A stretch of DNA of 24,882 nt from DASYQD01 sp036005845. GTDB taxonomy: Bacteria; Acidobacteriota; Thermoanaerobaculia; Multivoradales; JAIOJS01. Positions 7,371 through 14,399 of the stretch are shown here, in pieces. Below the pieces are notes generated by a model. The model was not told the DNA's origin. It worked only from the letters and a program-made list of their open reading frames with translations, and ran no database searches. The translations under genes were made by a program, and so were the position numbers. Position 1 is the stretch's first letter, and the number at the start of each line of letters is the position of its first letter. The stretch spans positions 1 through 24,882 of the forward strand of contig DASYQD010000030.1 in assembly GCA_036005845.1 (NCBI GenBank). Direction: 5' to 3'.

Positions 7371-8072
7371 ATGACCGCCACACACCACCGCTCCACCTTC
7401 CGCGAGACCTTCGAGGCCCTGCTCGTCGCCGGCCTCTTCCTGCTCTTCGTCAACACCTGGGTGTTCCGAACCTTCTTCATCCCCAGCGGCTCGATGGAGA
7501 ACACGCTGCTGATCGGCGACCACCTGGCGGTGAACCGTTACATCTACGGGCCGACGGCGAGCGCGCTCGAGCGCAAGCTCCTCCCCGCCCGCGAGCCGCG
7601 GCGCGGCGACATCGTCGTCTTCCGCTCGGTCGAGCGGCCGAGCGAGGACCTCGTCAAGCGGCTCATCGGCCTCCCCGGCGACGTCATCGACGTGCGCAAC
7701 AAGCAGGTCTTCGTCAACGGCCAGGCGTTCGACCAGCCCTACGCCATCTACAAGGACCCGCTGATCGGCGCCGTCACTTCGCTGCACCCCAAGCGCATCG
7801 CACGCGACCAGTTCGGCCCCTACCGCGTGCCGCCCGACTCCTACTTCGTCATGGGCGACAACCGCGACGAGTCGTATGACTCGCGCTTCTGGGGGCCGCT
7901 GCCGCGCACCTACCTGAAGGGCCGCGCCAACCTCATCTACTGGTCGTACGGCGGCGAGGCGCCCTCCGCCGAGTGGCAGGGCTGGGCCGAGCAGTTCCGC
8001 CACCTCGGCCGCACGGCACTCGGCTTCTTCACGCGCACGCGCTGGAGCCGCACCTTCGACCTGCCGCGATAG
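7371..8072 (+). CDS. lepB: Signal peptidase I
   Basis: This 233-residue type I leader peptidase removes signal peptides from exported proteins at the outer face of the cytoplasmic membrane. A single N-terminal transmembrane helix (about residues 16-36) precedes the Ser41 nucleophile in IPSGSMENTL. Box D holds the general base Lys96 (DLVKRLIGLPGD), and box E is GDNRDESYDSRFWG. The C-terminus adds about 30 residues after the WSYGGE segment. The ATG at 7371 has no clear Shine-Dalgarno, and a TACGAT -10-like box is at 7343-7348 without a matching -35. The gene is divergent from vapBC and lies upstream of two secreted-protein genes that would be its substrates. Confidence 0.93.
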   Translation: MTATHHRSTFRETFEALLVAGLFLLFVNTWVFRTFFIPSGSMENTLLIGDHLAVNRYIYGPTASALERKLLPAREPRRGDIVVFRSVERPSEDLVKRLIGLPGDVIDVRNKQVFVNGQAFDQPYAIYKDPLIGAVTSLHPKRIARDQFGPYRVPPDSYFVMGDNRDESYDSRFWGPLPRTYLKGRANLIYWSYGGEAPSAEWQGWAEQFRHLGRTALGFFTRTRWSRTFDLPR

Positions 8073-8106
8073 CGCCCGGCCGGGGGCGTGATCGCCTTCA
8101 CAAAAC

Positions 8107-8166
8107 CGGGTTCAGCGCTGACCCGCGATGCCGTTCGTTGACCCGGATTTCGGGTCGCCGTCTGAT
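8107..8166 (+). promoter_or_regulatory. Promoter with two CCGGGT/ACCCGG inverted repeats
   Basis: The 231-base gap after lepB contains two adjacent inverted repeats. One is CGGGT(T)CAGC paired with GCTGACCCG (8107-8125, one bulged T). The other is GACCCG-GATTT-CGGGTC (8140-8156). The second overlaps TTGACC (8138-8143), which with a 17-base spacer and TCTGAT (8161-8166) resembles a promoter for the secreted-protein/metalloprotease operon. The arrangement looks like an operator, but the first repeat could instead be part of a lepB terminator. No U-tract follows it. The remainder of the gap to 8303 holds an AT-richer patch (8178-8197) and no gene I can support. Confidence 0.35.
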
Positions 8167-8303
8167 CGCGCCGCCGCGGAAAATCTTTACAAGACACTCG
8201 CCGAAAAGGACTTCTTTCGCGAGCGCGCGGCGGTACGGCCGTTGCTCTTGGCGCGAGCGGGTGAGTCATGGTGGCTCGCACCAAGCGAGAGGAGGAGCCC
8301 TTG

Positions 8304-8867
8304 ATGAGACGCTGGCAATCATTCCTCGGAGTCGGCCTGCTGCTGTTGGCAGTGCCGGCGAGCGGCTCGACCTTTCTCCACATGAGCCGCGCCGAGCTGG
8401 CCGCGAAGGCCAGTGCGGTCGTGGTCGGCAACGTGCTGTCGGTGGAGTCGTTCTGGACCAAGTCGGGCCGCGTCATCGTCACCGAGGCGATGGTCGAGGT
8501 CGAGGACGCCATCCTCGGCGAGGCGCCGTCGGTGGTCGTGGTGCGCACCTTCGGCGGCACGGTCAACGGCTACACCGTCGAGGCGCACGGCTTCCCCACC
8601 TTCGAGAAGGGCGAGCGCCTGCTGCTCTTCCTCGAGCGGGACAAGAACGACGCCGACGTCACGCGCGTGCTCGGCTACCAGGAGGGCATGTACCGCGTCA
8701 CCGCCGACAAGGCCGGCCGCGAGGTGGCCAATCCCACCGTCGACGGCGGCGCCCGGCTGCTCACCGCCGACGGCAAGCTCGCGCCGCCGCCGCGTCCGAT
8801 CCTGCTCGACGACCTGCGCGGCGAGGTCCGCGAGCTCGGCCGCCGGGCCGGGCGTCCCGTCAACTAG
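8304..8867 (+). CDS. Secreted protein of unknown function, upstream of metalloprotease
   Basis: The 187-residue product starts with a clear signal peptide (MRRWQSFLGVGLLLLAVPASGS). The mature part (FLHMSRAELAAKASAVVVGNVLSVES...) is predicted mainly beta, with an alternating hydrophobic pattern (VVVVRTFGGTVNGYTVEAHG, ERLLLFLERD), and has no Cys or catalytic motif that I can name. ATG at 8304 was chosen because GAGAGGAGGAG ends 6 bases before it. An in-frame ATG at 8268 would lengthen the N-terminus ahead of the signal peptide. It lies 21 bases before the matrixin-type protease and is very likely co-transcribed, so an inhibitor, chaperone or partner of the protease is possible. That is inference from position only. 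Confidence 0.8.
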   Translation: MRRWQSFLGVGLLLLAVPASGSTFLHMSRAELAAKASAVVVGNVLSVESFWTKSGRVIVTEAMVEVEDAILGEAPSVVVVRTFGGTVNGYTVEAHGFPTFEKGERLLLFLERDKNDADVTRVLGYQEGMYRVTADKAGREVANPTVDGGARLLTADGKLAPPPRPILLDDLRGEVRELGRRAGRPVN

Positions 8868-8888
8868 GAAACGAGGAGAGGCTGAACC

Positions 8889-9527
8889 ATGAATAGAGCT
8901 CGCATCTTCCGCCTCGCCGTCCTCTCGCTCGTCGTCGCGCTCGCGGCGGTCGCCGGCGCACAGGCCTACGTGCTGCTGTCGCCGCGGCGCACCTGGGACG
9001 CGGCACCCACCTACCGCGTCGACAACCGCGGCCTGTCTTCGATCGCCGACGGCGGCGACTTCGGCCGCAACGCCACCCGCAACGCCATCGTCTCCTCCGC
9101 CGCCTGGAACGGCGCGCCGACCGAGCGGAGTCCCGTCATCAACGCCACCGTCGCCTCGATCTCCGGCTTCCGCCTCGGCGACGGCATCCCGATGCTCAAC
9201 TTCCAGGATCCCCTCGGCGCCTGCACCGGCAGCTGCCTCGCCGCCACCTTCACCGGCTACTACCAGAGCCGCGGCAACGGCACCTACCGCATCACCGACG
9301 CCGACATCGTCACCAACACCGCCTACAACTGGGCCGATGCGAACGACCCGTGCTCGGGCCAGGAGTTCCGCATCGAGGGCGTCATGGTGCACGAGACCGG
9401 CCACGGCCTGGGTCTCGCGCACAGCAACGTCGCGGGCTCCACCATGTACCCGAGCGTGTCGGCGTGCAACAACGCGCCGGCGAGCACCGAGGCCGACGAC
9501 GAGGCCGGCATCGACGACCTCTACTGA
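8889..9527 (+). CDS. Secreted matrixin-type (M10-like) zinc metalloprotease
   Basis: The 212-residue protein has a signal peptide or N-terminal anchor (residues 1-26). Its metzincin zinc site is HETGHGLGLAHS (His168, Glu169, His172, His178), followed by a Met-turn in STMYPSV (Met186). Cys residues at about 112, 116, 155 and 193 suggest disulphides in the exported protein. No cysteine-switch propeptide is visible, and the protein is a bare catalytic domain. A Shine-Dalgarno (GAGGAGAGG) precedes the ATG. The domain is complete and ends DDEAGIDDLY, typical for matrixins, where the final helix follows the Met-turn. The substrate is unknown. Confidence 0.9.
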   Translation: MNRARIFRLAVLSLVVALAAVAGAQAYVLLSPRRTWDAAPTYRVDNRGLSSIADGGDFGRNATRNAIVSSAAWNGAPTERSPVINATVASISGFRLGDGIPMLNFQDPLGACTGSCLAATFTGYYQSRGNGTYRITDADIVTNTAYNWADANDPCSGQEFRIEGVMVHETGHGLGLAHSNVAGSTMYPSVSACNNAPASTEADDEAGIDDLY

Positions 9528-9549
9528 TTTGCGCCTGTAGTCGATCCAG

Positions 9550-9582
9550 GGCCCGCCGGTGGCTACCGCCGGCGGGCCTTTT
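9550..9582 (+). terminator. Rho-independent terminator after the metalloprotease gene
   Basis: Perfect 10-base arms GGCCCGCCGG and CCGGCGGGCC extend inward by a T-G wobble and two G-C pairs to a CTA loop. TTTT follows (9579-9582), then CGCGTTTCTT. It lies 22 bases after the stop at 9527 and separates the protease operon from the ABC exporter. It is the clearest intrinsic terminator in the window. Confidence 0.85.
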
Positions 9583-9638
9583 CGCGTTTCTTGGGACCAT
9601 CGCCAGCGCGCCCGCCGTCTGATAGAGAATGGGCCGCC

Positions 9639-10634
9639 ATGGCCGCGCCCGCCGCCGCCGAAGTCTCGCCTCGAGCTGCTTCCGCACTGCGCTGCAGCGG
9701 CCTGGTCAAGCATTACGGCGAGGTCAAGGCGGTCGACGGCATCGATCTCGAGGTGCCGCGCGGCATCTGCTTCGGCCTGCTCGGGCCCAACGGCGCCGGC
9801 AAGACGACGACGCTGGAGATGATCGAAGGGCTGACGCCGCCGACGGCCGGCCGCATCGAGCTCTTCGGCATGTCGTGGTCCGAGGGGCGCGACCGCGAGC
9901 TGCGCCGCCGCCTCGGCGTGCAGCTCCAGGAGACGCGGCTGCCCGAGAAGCTCACCGTCACGGACCTGCTGCGGCTCTTCCGCAGCTTCTACACCTACAA
10001 GTCTTCTCGCGCGCCCGAGGCGCGCCGCGGCCGCAGCGTCGAGGACGCGATCCGCGTCGTGCAGCTCGAGGAGAAGCGCGACGCCCGCGTCGAGAAGCTG
10101 TCGGGCGGGCAGAAGCAGCGGTTGTCGCTGGCCTGCGCGCTCGTCGGCGATCCCGAGCTGCTCTTCCTCGACGAGCCGACGACCGGGCTCGACCCGCAGG
10201 CGCGGCTCAAGATCTGGGAGATCGTCGACGACTTCCGGCGCCAGGGCGGCACGGTGCTGCTCACCACGCATTACATGGACGAGGCGGCGCACCTCTGCGA
10301 GCGGCTGGTGATCCTCGACCACGGCAAGATCATCGCTTCCGGCACGCCGGCGGAGCTCGTCGCCTCGCTCGGCGCCGAGCAGATCCTCGAGCTGACGCTG
10401 CAGGGCGACGCCGAGCCGCCGCTCGACCAGCTCGGCACGCTGCCCGGAGTGACGAGCGTCACGACACGCGAGCGCACCGCCGTGCTCTCGATCGCCGACA
10501 TGGGCGCCGCGCTGCCGGCGCTGCTGCAGCTGCTCGAGCGCGAACGCCGCGCGGTGGCGACGCTGACGACGCACCAGGCGACGCTGGAGGACGTCTTCGT
10601 CAAGCTCACCGGCCGCGGGCTGCGCGACGCCTGA
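9639..10634 (+). CDS. ABC transporter ATP-binding protein (ABC-2 / DrrA-like)
   Basis: This 331-residue single nucleotide-binding domain has Walker A GPNGAGKTT, a Q-loop in GVQLQETRLPEKLTV, the signature LSGGQKQR, Walker B LLFLDEPTTGLD and the switch His in LLTTHYMDEA. The C-terminal 90 residues (QILELTLQGDAE... to EDVFVKLTGRGLRD) form the extra domain usual in DrrA/NatA-type exporter ATPases. The ATG at 9639 follows a TAGAGA/GAGAAT-like box (9623-9630). It pairs with the permease 16 bases downstream to form an exporter whose cargo cannot be told from sequence. The family includes drug, polysaccharide and Na+ exporters. Confidence 0.92.
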   Translation: MAAPAAAEVSPRAASALRCSGLVKHYGEVKAVDGIDLEVPRGICFGLLGPNGAGKTTTLEMIEGLTPPTAGRIELFGMSWSEGRDRELRRRLGVQLQETRLPEKLTVTDLLRLFRSFYTYKSSRAPEARRGRSVEDAIRVVQLEEKRDARVEKLSGGQKQRLSLACALVGDPELLFLDEPTTGLDPQARLKIWEIVDDFRRQGGTVLLTTHYMDEAAHLCERLVILDHGKIIASGTPAELVASLGAEQILELTLQGDAEPPLDQLGTLPGVTSVTTRERTAVLSIADMGAALPALLQLLERERRAVATLTTHQATLEDVFVKLTGRGLRDA

Positions 10635-10650
10635 GCGGAACGCCAGCGAT

Positions 10651-11736
10651 ATGAGCGACGCCGCACAGCACCCGCTGGTCGAGATCACCCGCGCCCGGCT
10701 GCTCGAGTTCTGGCGCCAGCCCGAGGCGCTGTTCTGGGTGTTCGGCTTCCCGGTGATCATGGCGGTCGTGCTCGGCCTCGCCTTCCGCAACAAGCCGCCG
10801 GAAGAGGTGCCGGTGGGCGTCCTCGGCGATGGGCCGGCGGCCGCGGGGCTCGTCGCCGTGCTCGATGCCTCGCCGGTGCTGACGGCGAAGCGGATGGCGA
10901 GCGCTGATGCCGCACGTGCGCTGCGGACCGCGAAGGTCGAGCTGCTGGTGACGCCGCGCAACGACGGCGCTGCCGAGGCGAGCGTGGCCGCGCCTGCCGT
11001 TCCCGCGGTGACCTTCCGCTTCGACCCGCAACGCGCCGAGGCCCGCACGGCGCGGCTGGCCGCGGCCGATGCGCTGGAACGCGCCGCCGGTCGCCGCGAT
11101 CCGGTGCCGGTCGGCGAAGAGGAAGTCCACGAGCGCGGCCAGCGCTACGTCGACTTCCTGATTCCCGGCTTGATCGGCCTCAACCTGATGAGCAGCGCGC
11201 TCTGGGGCTTCTCCTTCGCGCTCGTACAGATGCGCGCCGGCAAGCTGCTGCGCCGCTTCGCCGCCACGCCGATGCGCCGCGCCGACTTCTTGATCGGCCT
11301 GATGGGCTCGCGGCTCATCTTCCTCGCCGTGCAGGTGGCCTTCCTGCTCGTCTTCGGCTGGCTCGCCTTCCACGTCGAGGTGCACGGCTCGCTGCTCTCG
11401 ATCGCCGTCATCGGCGCCATCGGCACCTGCGCCTTCACCGCCATCGCCATGCTCGCCGCCTCGCGCGCCAAGACGCTCGAAGGCGTCTCCGGCATCACCA
11501 ACCTGATCATGATCCCCATGTGGCTGCTGTCGGGGACCTTCTTCTCCTACGAACGCTTCCCGGCCGTCCTCCAGCCGATCATCAAGGCGCTGCCGCTCAC
11601 CGCCTTCAACGACGCCTTGCGCCTCGTCATCAACGACGGCGCCAGCCTGCCGGCGACCTGGCTGCAGCTGCTCATCCTCGCCCTCTGGGCGGTGCTGCCG
11701 TTCGCCGCGGCACTGAAGCTTTTCCGCTGGCAGTAG
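10651..11736 (+). CDS. ABC-2 type transporter permease
   Basis: This 361-residue membrane protein has one N-terminal helix (about residues 27-45, FWVFGFPVIMAVVLGLAF), an extracytoplasmic domain of about 120 residues, then five hydrophobic segments from about residue 168 to the end. The order and the FLIPGLIGLNLMSSALWGFSFALV segment match the ABC2_membrane_3 family. LLRRFAATPMRRADFL is the cytoplasmic coupling region, and MWLLSGTFFSYERFP is the conserved loop near the last helices. It follows the ATPase gene by 16 bases and would dimerise in the membrane with it. It converges with the DUF2442 gene, with 16 bases between the two stops and no obvious terminator. Confidence 0.9.
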   Translation: MSDAAQHPLVEITRARLLEFWRQPEALFWVFGFPVIMAVVLGLAFRNKPPEEVPVGVLGDGPAAAGLVAVLDASPVLTAKRMASADAARALRTAKVELLVTPRNDGAAEASVAAPAVPAVTFRFDPQRAEARTARLAAADALERAAGRRDPVPVGEEEVHERGQRYVDFLIPGLIGLNLMSSALWGFSFALVQMRAGKLLRRFAATPMRRADFLIGLMGSRLIFLAVQVAFLLVFGWLAFHVEVHGSLLSIAVIGAIGTCAFTAIAMLAASRAKTLEGVSGITNLIMIPMWLLSGTFFSYERFPAVLQPIIKALPLTAFNDALRLVINDGASLPATWLQLLILALWAVLPFAAALKLFRWQ

Positions 11737-11752
11737 CGCGAGGGCTCAGCGT

Positions 11753-11992
11753 TCAGGCGCGCACGCGCACGCGGTCATAGAGGAACTCAGGCGCGAAATC
11801 CGCGCCGTTCGGCCAAGTCACGGTATCGAGCGCCAACTCGAAGCGCTTGAAGAGCACAGGATCGCGAAGCGGCTCGAACACCTCGCCTTCAAGCTCGTCT
11901 CGAAGGTCGATCTCGCCCTCGGTACCGTCGCTGAAACGCAACCATAGGACGTATCCCGTGACGTGCTTCGCATCGACTACGTGGATCAGCAT
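11753..11992 (-). CDS. DUF2442 protein, probable antitoxin-like partner
   Basis: This 79-residue protein of the DUF2442 type reads HVVDAKHVTGYVLWLRFSDGTEGEIDLRDELEGEVFEPLRDPVLFKRFELALDT..., then WPNGADFAPEFLYDR. The core LRFSDGTEGEIDL and WPNGADFAPEFLYD are family hallmarks. It is the second gene of a two-gene operon, beginning 2 bases after the DUF4160 stop with CTGGAG as a likely Shine-Dalgarno. Such pairs are widespread and are often listed as putative type II toxin-antitoxin systems. Which partner is toxic is not settled by sequence. Confidence 0.82.
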   Translation of the reverse strand: MLIHVVDAKHVTGYVLWLRFSDGTEGEIDLRDELEGEVFEPLRDPVLFKRFELALDTVTWPNGADFAPEFLYDRVRVRA

Positions 11993-11994
11993 GG

Positions 11995-12252
11995 CTACTC
12001 CAGGGGTGCGATCCGCCGCAACGGTTTCGCTTGAACCGCGAGACGCCAGTCAGCGCGTAGCTCGTCCCGGTGCAAATCGAGCCATTCGAGAACATGCGCT
12101 AGCGCGCGGGGAGGGAACGAGCCTTCGACGGCACCGTCCTCGACCCCCACGGTGATTCGATATTCGGCGTACTTTGCATGGAAGTGTGCCGGCGGATGCT
12201 CGCGGTAGTACATGGCGATCACGATGCCGAGGAAGCGGCTGATCTCCGGCAC
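11995..12252 (-). CDS. DUF4160 protein, probable toxin-antitoxin-like partner
   Basis: The 85-residue protein starts MPEISRFLGIVIAMYYREHPPAHFHAKY, the typical DUF4160 opening (ISRFxGIxIxMYxxEHxPPHFHAxY). It then has ITVGVEDG and a C-terminal helical part ending in LEWLDLHRDELRADW. The HxHPPHFHA-like His cluster is conserved in the family, but its function is unknown. The start is GTG at 12252, 7 bases after a TAGAAT -10 box, without a Shine-Dalgarno. It is tightly coupled to the downstream DUF2442 gene. The pair sits as a small island between an exporter and a sugar epimerase, consistent with a mobile stability module. Confidence 0.82.
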   Translation of the reverse strand: MPEISRFLGIVIAMYYREHPPAHFHAKYAEYRITVGVEDGAVEGSFPPRALAHVLEWLDLHRDELRADWRLAVQAKPLRRIAPLE

Positions 12253-12259
12253 TGCAAAG

Positions 12260-12290
12260 ATTCTACGCGTATGGCTCGGCTGCGGTACAA
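12260..12290 (-). promoter_or_regulatory. Promoter of the DUF4160-DUF2442 pair
   Basis: On the minus strand TTGTAC (12290-12285), a 19-base spacer and TAGAAT (12265-12260, 5/6 consensus) precede the GTG start at 12252 by 7 bases. The TAG of the -10 box is also the stop codon of the upstream epimerase gene. The pair can therefore be transcribed from inside the end of that gene as a leaderless mRNA. Confidence 0.45.
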
Positions 12291-13231
12291 GCTAACCAGA
12301 GGCGATCGAGACCTTCGCCGAGCGGGACGCGCGGTGCGTAGCCGAGCTTCTCGCGGGCCGCGGTGAGGTCGGCGAAGGAGTGGCGGATGTCGCCGGGACG
12401 TAGGGCCACGTGGCGGGGTGGCGCGCTGCTGTTGACGAGCGCGGCGAGTCGGGCGGCAAGCTCGTTCATCGTCACGCGCTCGCCGCCGGCGACGTTGTAG
12501 GCGGCACTGCACGCTTGCGACGGAGCACCGGCCGCGAGCAGCGCTGCTTCCACGGCGTCGCCGACGTAAGCGAAGTCGCGCGTTTGCTCGCCGTCGCCGT
12601 GGATTTCCATCGGCCTGTTGCTGTGCGCTGCGGCGAGGAAGCGCGGGATCACCGCCGCGTACGGGCCTTCGGGGCTCTGGCGCGGGCCAAAGACGTTGAA
12701 GAAGCGCAGTCCGACGAGCTCCTGGCCGGAGTTGCGGGCGAAGCTCGCCGCGAGCTGCTCGGTCATCGCTTTCGACAGGGCGTAGGGCGAGAGCGGTGCG
12801 CCCTCATGACCTTCGCGGCTGGGAAGCGCGGTGCTGTCGCCGTAGACGCTCGACGACGAGGCGTAGACGGTGCGCCGGACGCCCGCCTCGCGCGCGGCGG
12901 CGAAGACGTTCGCGCTGCCGGCGACGTTGATGGCGATGGTGGTGGCCGGATCTTCGAGCGACTTCGGCACCGAGCCGAGCGCGGCGAGATGGAACACCCA
13001 GGTCACCCCGTCGCAGGCACGACGACAGGCTTCGACGTCACGGATGTCCCCGCGCTGCAGCTCGACCGCGTCGCCGTGATGGGCGAGGTTGTCGACACTG
13101 CCGCTGCTGAGGTCGTCGAGCACGCGCACGCGCGCTCCGCGTTCGACGAGGGCGTCGACGAGGTGCGAGCCGATGAAGCCGGCGCCGCCGGTGACCAGCA
13201 CGCGCAAGCCGGCGAAGTCGGGAATGGGCAT
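12263..13231 (-). CDS. NAD-dependent UDP-sugar 4-epimerase (WbpP-like)
   Basis: This extended short-chain dehydrogenase is 322 residues long from ATG at 13231. A GTG 21 bases upstream is an alternative that adds MRYRRAP. The Rossmann motif is VLVTGGAGFIGSHL, the catalytic Ser lies in YASSSSVYG, and Tyr and Lys lie in SPYALSKAMTE. LRFFNVFGPRQSPEGPYAAVIPRF and IHGDGEQTRDFAYV closely resemble WbpP, a UDP-GlcNAc C4-epimerase, rather than classic GalE. The likely reaction is C4 inversion of UDP-GlcNAc(A) or a related sugar for surface glycans. No glycosyltransferase is adjacent, but a sugar-type C-methyltransferase lies further along at 18352. Its stop codon is embedded in the next operon's promoter. 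Confidence 0.88.
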   Translation of the reverse strand: MPIPDFAGLRVLVTGGAGFIGSHLVDALVERGARVRVLDDLSSGSVDNLAHHGDAVELQRGDIRDVEACRRACDGVTWVFHLAALGSVPKSLEDPATTIAINVAGSANVFAAAREAGVRRTVYASSSSVYGDSTALPSREGHEGAPLSPYALSKAMTEQLAASFARNSGQELVGLRFFNVFGPRQSPEGPYAAVIPRFLAAAHSNRPMEIHGDGEQTRDFAYVGDAVEAALLAAGAPSQACSAAYNVAGGERVTMNELAARLAALVNSSAPPRHVALRPGDIRHSFADLTAAREKLGYAPRVPLGEGLDRLWLACTAAEPYA

Positions 13232-13301
13232 CGGCGCGCGACGATAGCGCACCGCTCGCGCACGCGGCTGCGCCGCGCCGTCTCTCGCCGCAGCAACGCG
13301 C

Positions 13302-14399
13302 CTAATGGCCCAAGTACCAGTCGTACCCGTGCTCGAACCAGAAGTCGGTCGGCCGCACGAAGCTGTAGCGCAGCGTGCCGATCCGCTTGAGGTTCTTGAC
13401 GCCGTACTTCATCGGCGCGACCAGGCGAAGCGGCGCGCCGTGGTCCCAGCTCAGCGGCTGGCCGTTGATGGCCCAGGCGAGCAGCGTCTGCGGGTGCAGC
13501 GCGCTCTGCAGATCGAGACCGACGTAGTAGCCGCGGCCGGGTGTCTCGAGGGCAACGAAGGGCGGCATGCGCTCGGGCTGGCGCGGGTCGGCGGCCGATC
13601 CGTCGCGCGCCGCCGGCGGGAAACGAGCCATGAAGTCGGAGAGGCGCGCGCCCGTCCAATGCACGACGATCGTCCACCCTTCGACGCAGCGCAGCTCGGT
13701 GATGAGGTCGTGCGCCGGCAGCGCCTGCACGTCGGCCAACGAAAGCGTCAGCGGGCCGGCCGCGGCGCCTTCCACCTTCAGGCTCCACGCCGAAGCGTCG
13801 GCCTTGGCGTCGAGCCCGAGGTGGCCGTTGACGCGCGGGTTGCGCGACGCGGCGCTGAGCGCGTAAGTGGGCGCGAGCCGCGTCGGGTCCCAGAGCGCGC
13901 CCCACAGGGCCTCGTTCGCCTGCAGCGCACGGCGGAACGGCCACGGCTGGCCGTTCTCCCCTGGCCGCGAGATGAGCCAGCGCCAGCCGAGCACCGCGGC
14001 GGTGCCACCGGCGGTGAGGGTGAGGAAACCGCGCCGCGAGAGACGGGCGAGCTCGCGTTTCACCTCGGCGTCGGTCGCCGCGGCGGAGAGCGACGGAGGG
14101 AGGGCGATCGACAGCGCTGACGGCGCTCGAGTCTCGATCGGCGCGGCGCTCTTGGGCATCGGCGTCGCTGCTGATTCGGGCGCTGCGGCTGTTTCGGATG
14201 CCGCAGTTTTCGGCGCACCGGCTTTCGACTCCGCTGCGTTCGCCGGTGCTGGTTCCGGCGCTGCTTCCGCCGGCGTTACCTTCGGCGCCGACGCTTTGTT
14301 TGCTGCAGCGTCCGGCGCTCTCGCCGGGGTTGCTCCCGCCTCTGCCACCTCCGGCGCCGCCGCGGGAACGTCGTCGCGCTTTTCACCGTCCCCGCTCAT
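13302..14399 (-). CDS. Tat-exported molybdopterin-dependent oxidoreductase (sulfite oxidase fold)
   Basis: The 365-residue product has an oxidoreductase molybdopterin-binding domain at about residues 190-345. The Mo-ligand cysteine is in TELRCVEGWTIVVHWTG (Cys about 238). WDHGAPLRLVAPMKYGVKNLKRI and FWFEHGYDWYLGH are typical of the family. A twin-arginine signal (LSRRGFLTLTAGGTAAVLGW) lies at about 120-139, preceded by roughly 110 residues rich in Ala, Pro, Lys and Glu. GTG at 14063 could be an alternative start that puts the Tat motif at the N-terminus. ATG at 14399 overlaps the cytochrome gene's stop (ATGA), favouring the long form. The enzyme probably passes electrons to the adjacent cytochrome b. 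The substrate is unknown. Confidence 0.87.
   Translation of the reverse strand: MSGDGEKRDDVPAAAPEVAEAGATPARAPDAAANKASAPKVTPAEAAPEPAPANAAESKAGAPKTAASETAAAPESAATPMPKSAAPIETRAPSALSIALPPSLSAAATDAEVKRELARLSRRGFLTLTAGGTAAVLGWRWLISRPGENGQPWPFRRALQANEALWGALWDPTRLAPTYALSAASRNPRVNGHLGLDAKADASAWSLKVEGAAAGPLTLSLADVQALPAHDLITELRCVEGWTIVVHWTGARLSDFMARFPPAARDGSAADPRQPERMPPFVALETPGRGYYVGLDLQSALHPQTLLAWAINGQPLSWDHGAPLRLVAPMKYGVKNLKRIGTLRYSFVRPTDFWFEHGYDWYLGH

Noticed and set aside
8081..8100. Possible terminator of lepB (CGCCCGGCCGGGGGCG)
   Set aside because: A short GC stem can form, but there is no T-tract and the loop is ambiguous, so it was not listed as a feature.
8319..11048. Very long minus-strand open frame (about 909 codons)
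   Set aside because: It lies opposite four well-supported plus-strand genes with catalytic motifs (matrixin, ABC ATPase and permease). Its product is low-complexity Arg/Ala/Glu-rich, as expected for antisense frames in GC-rich DNA.
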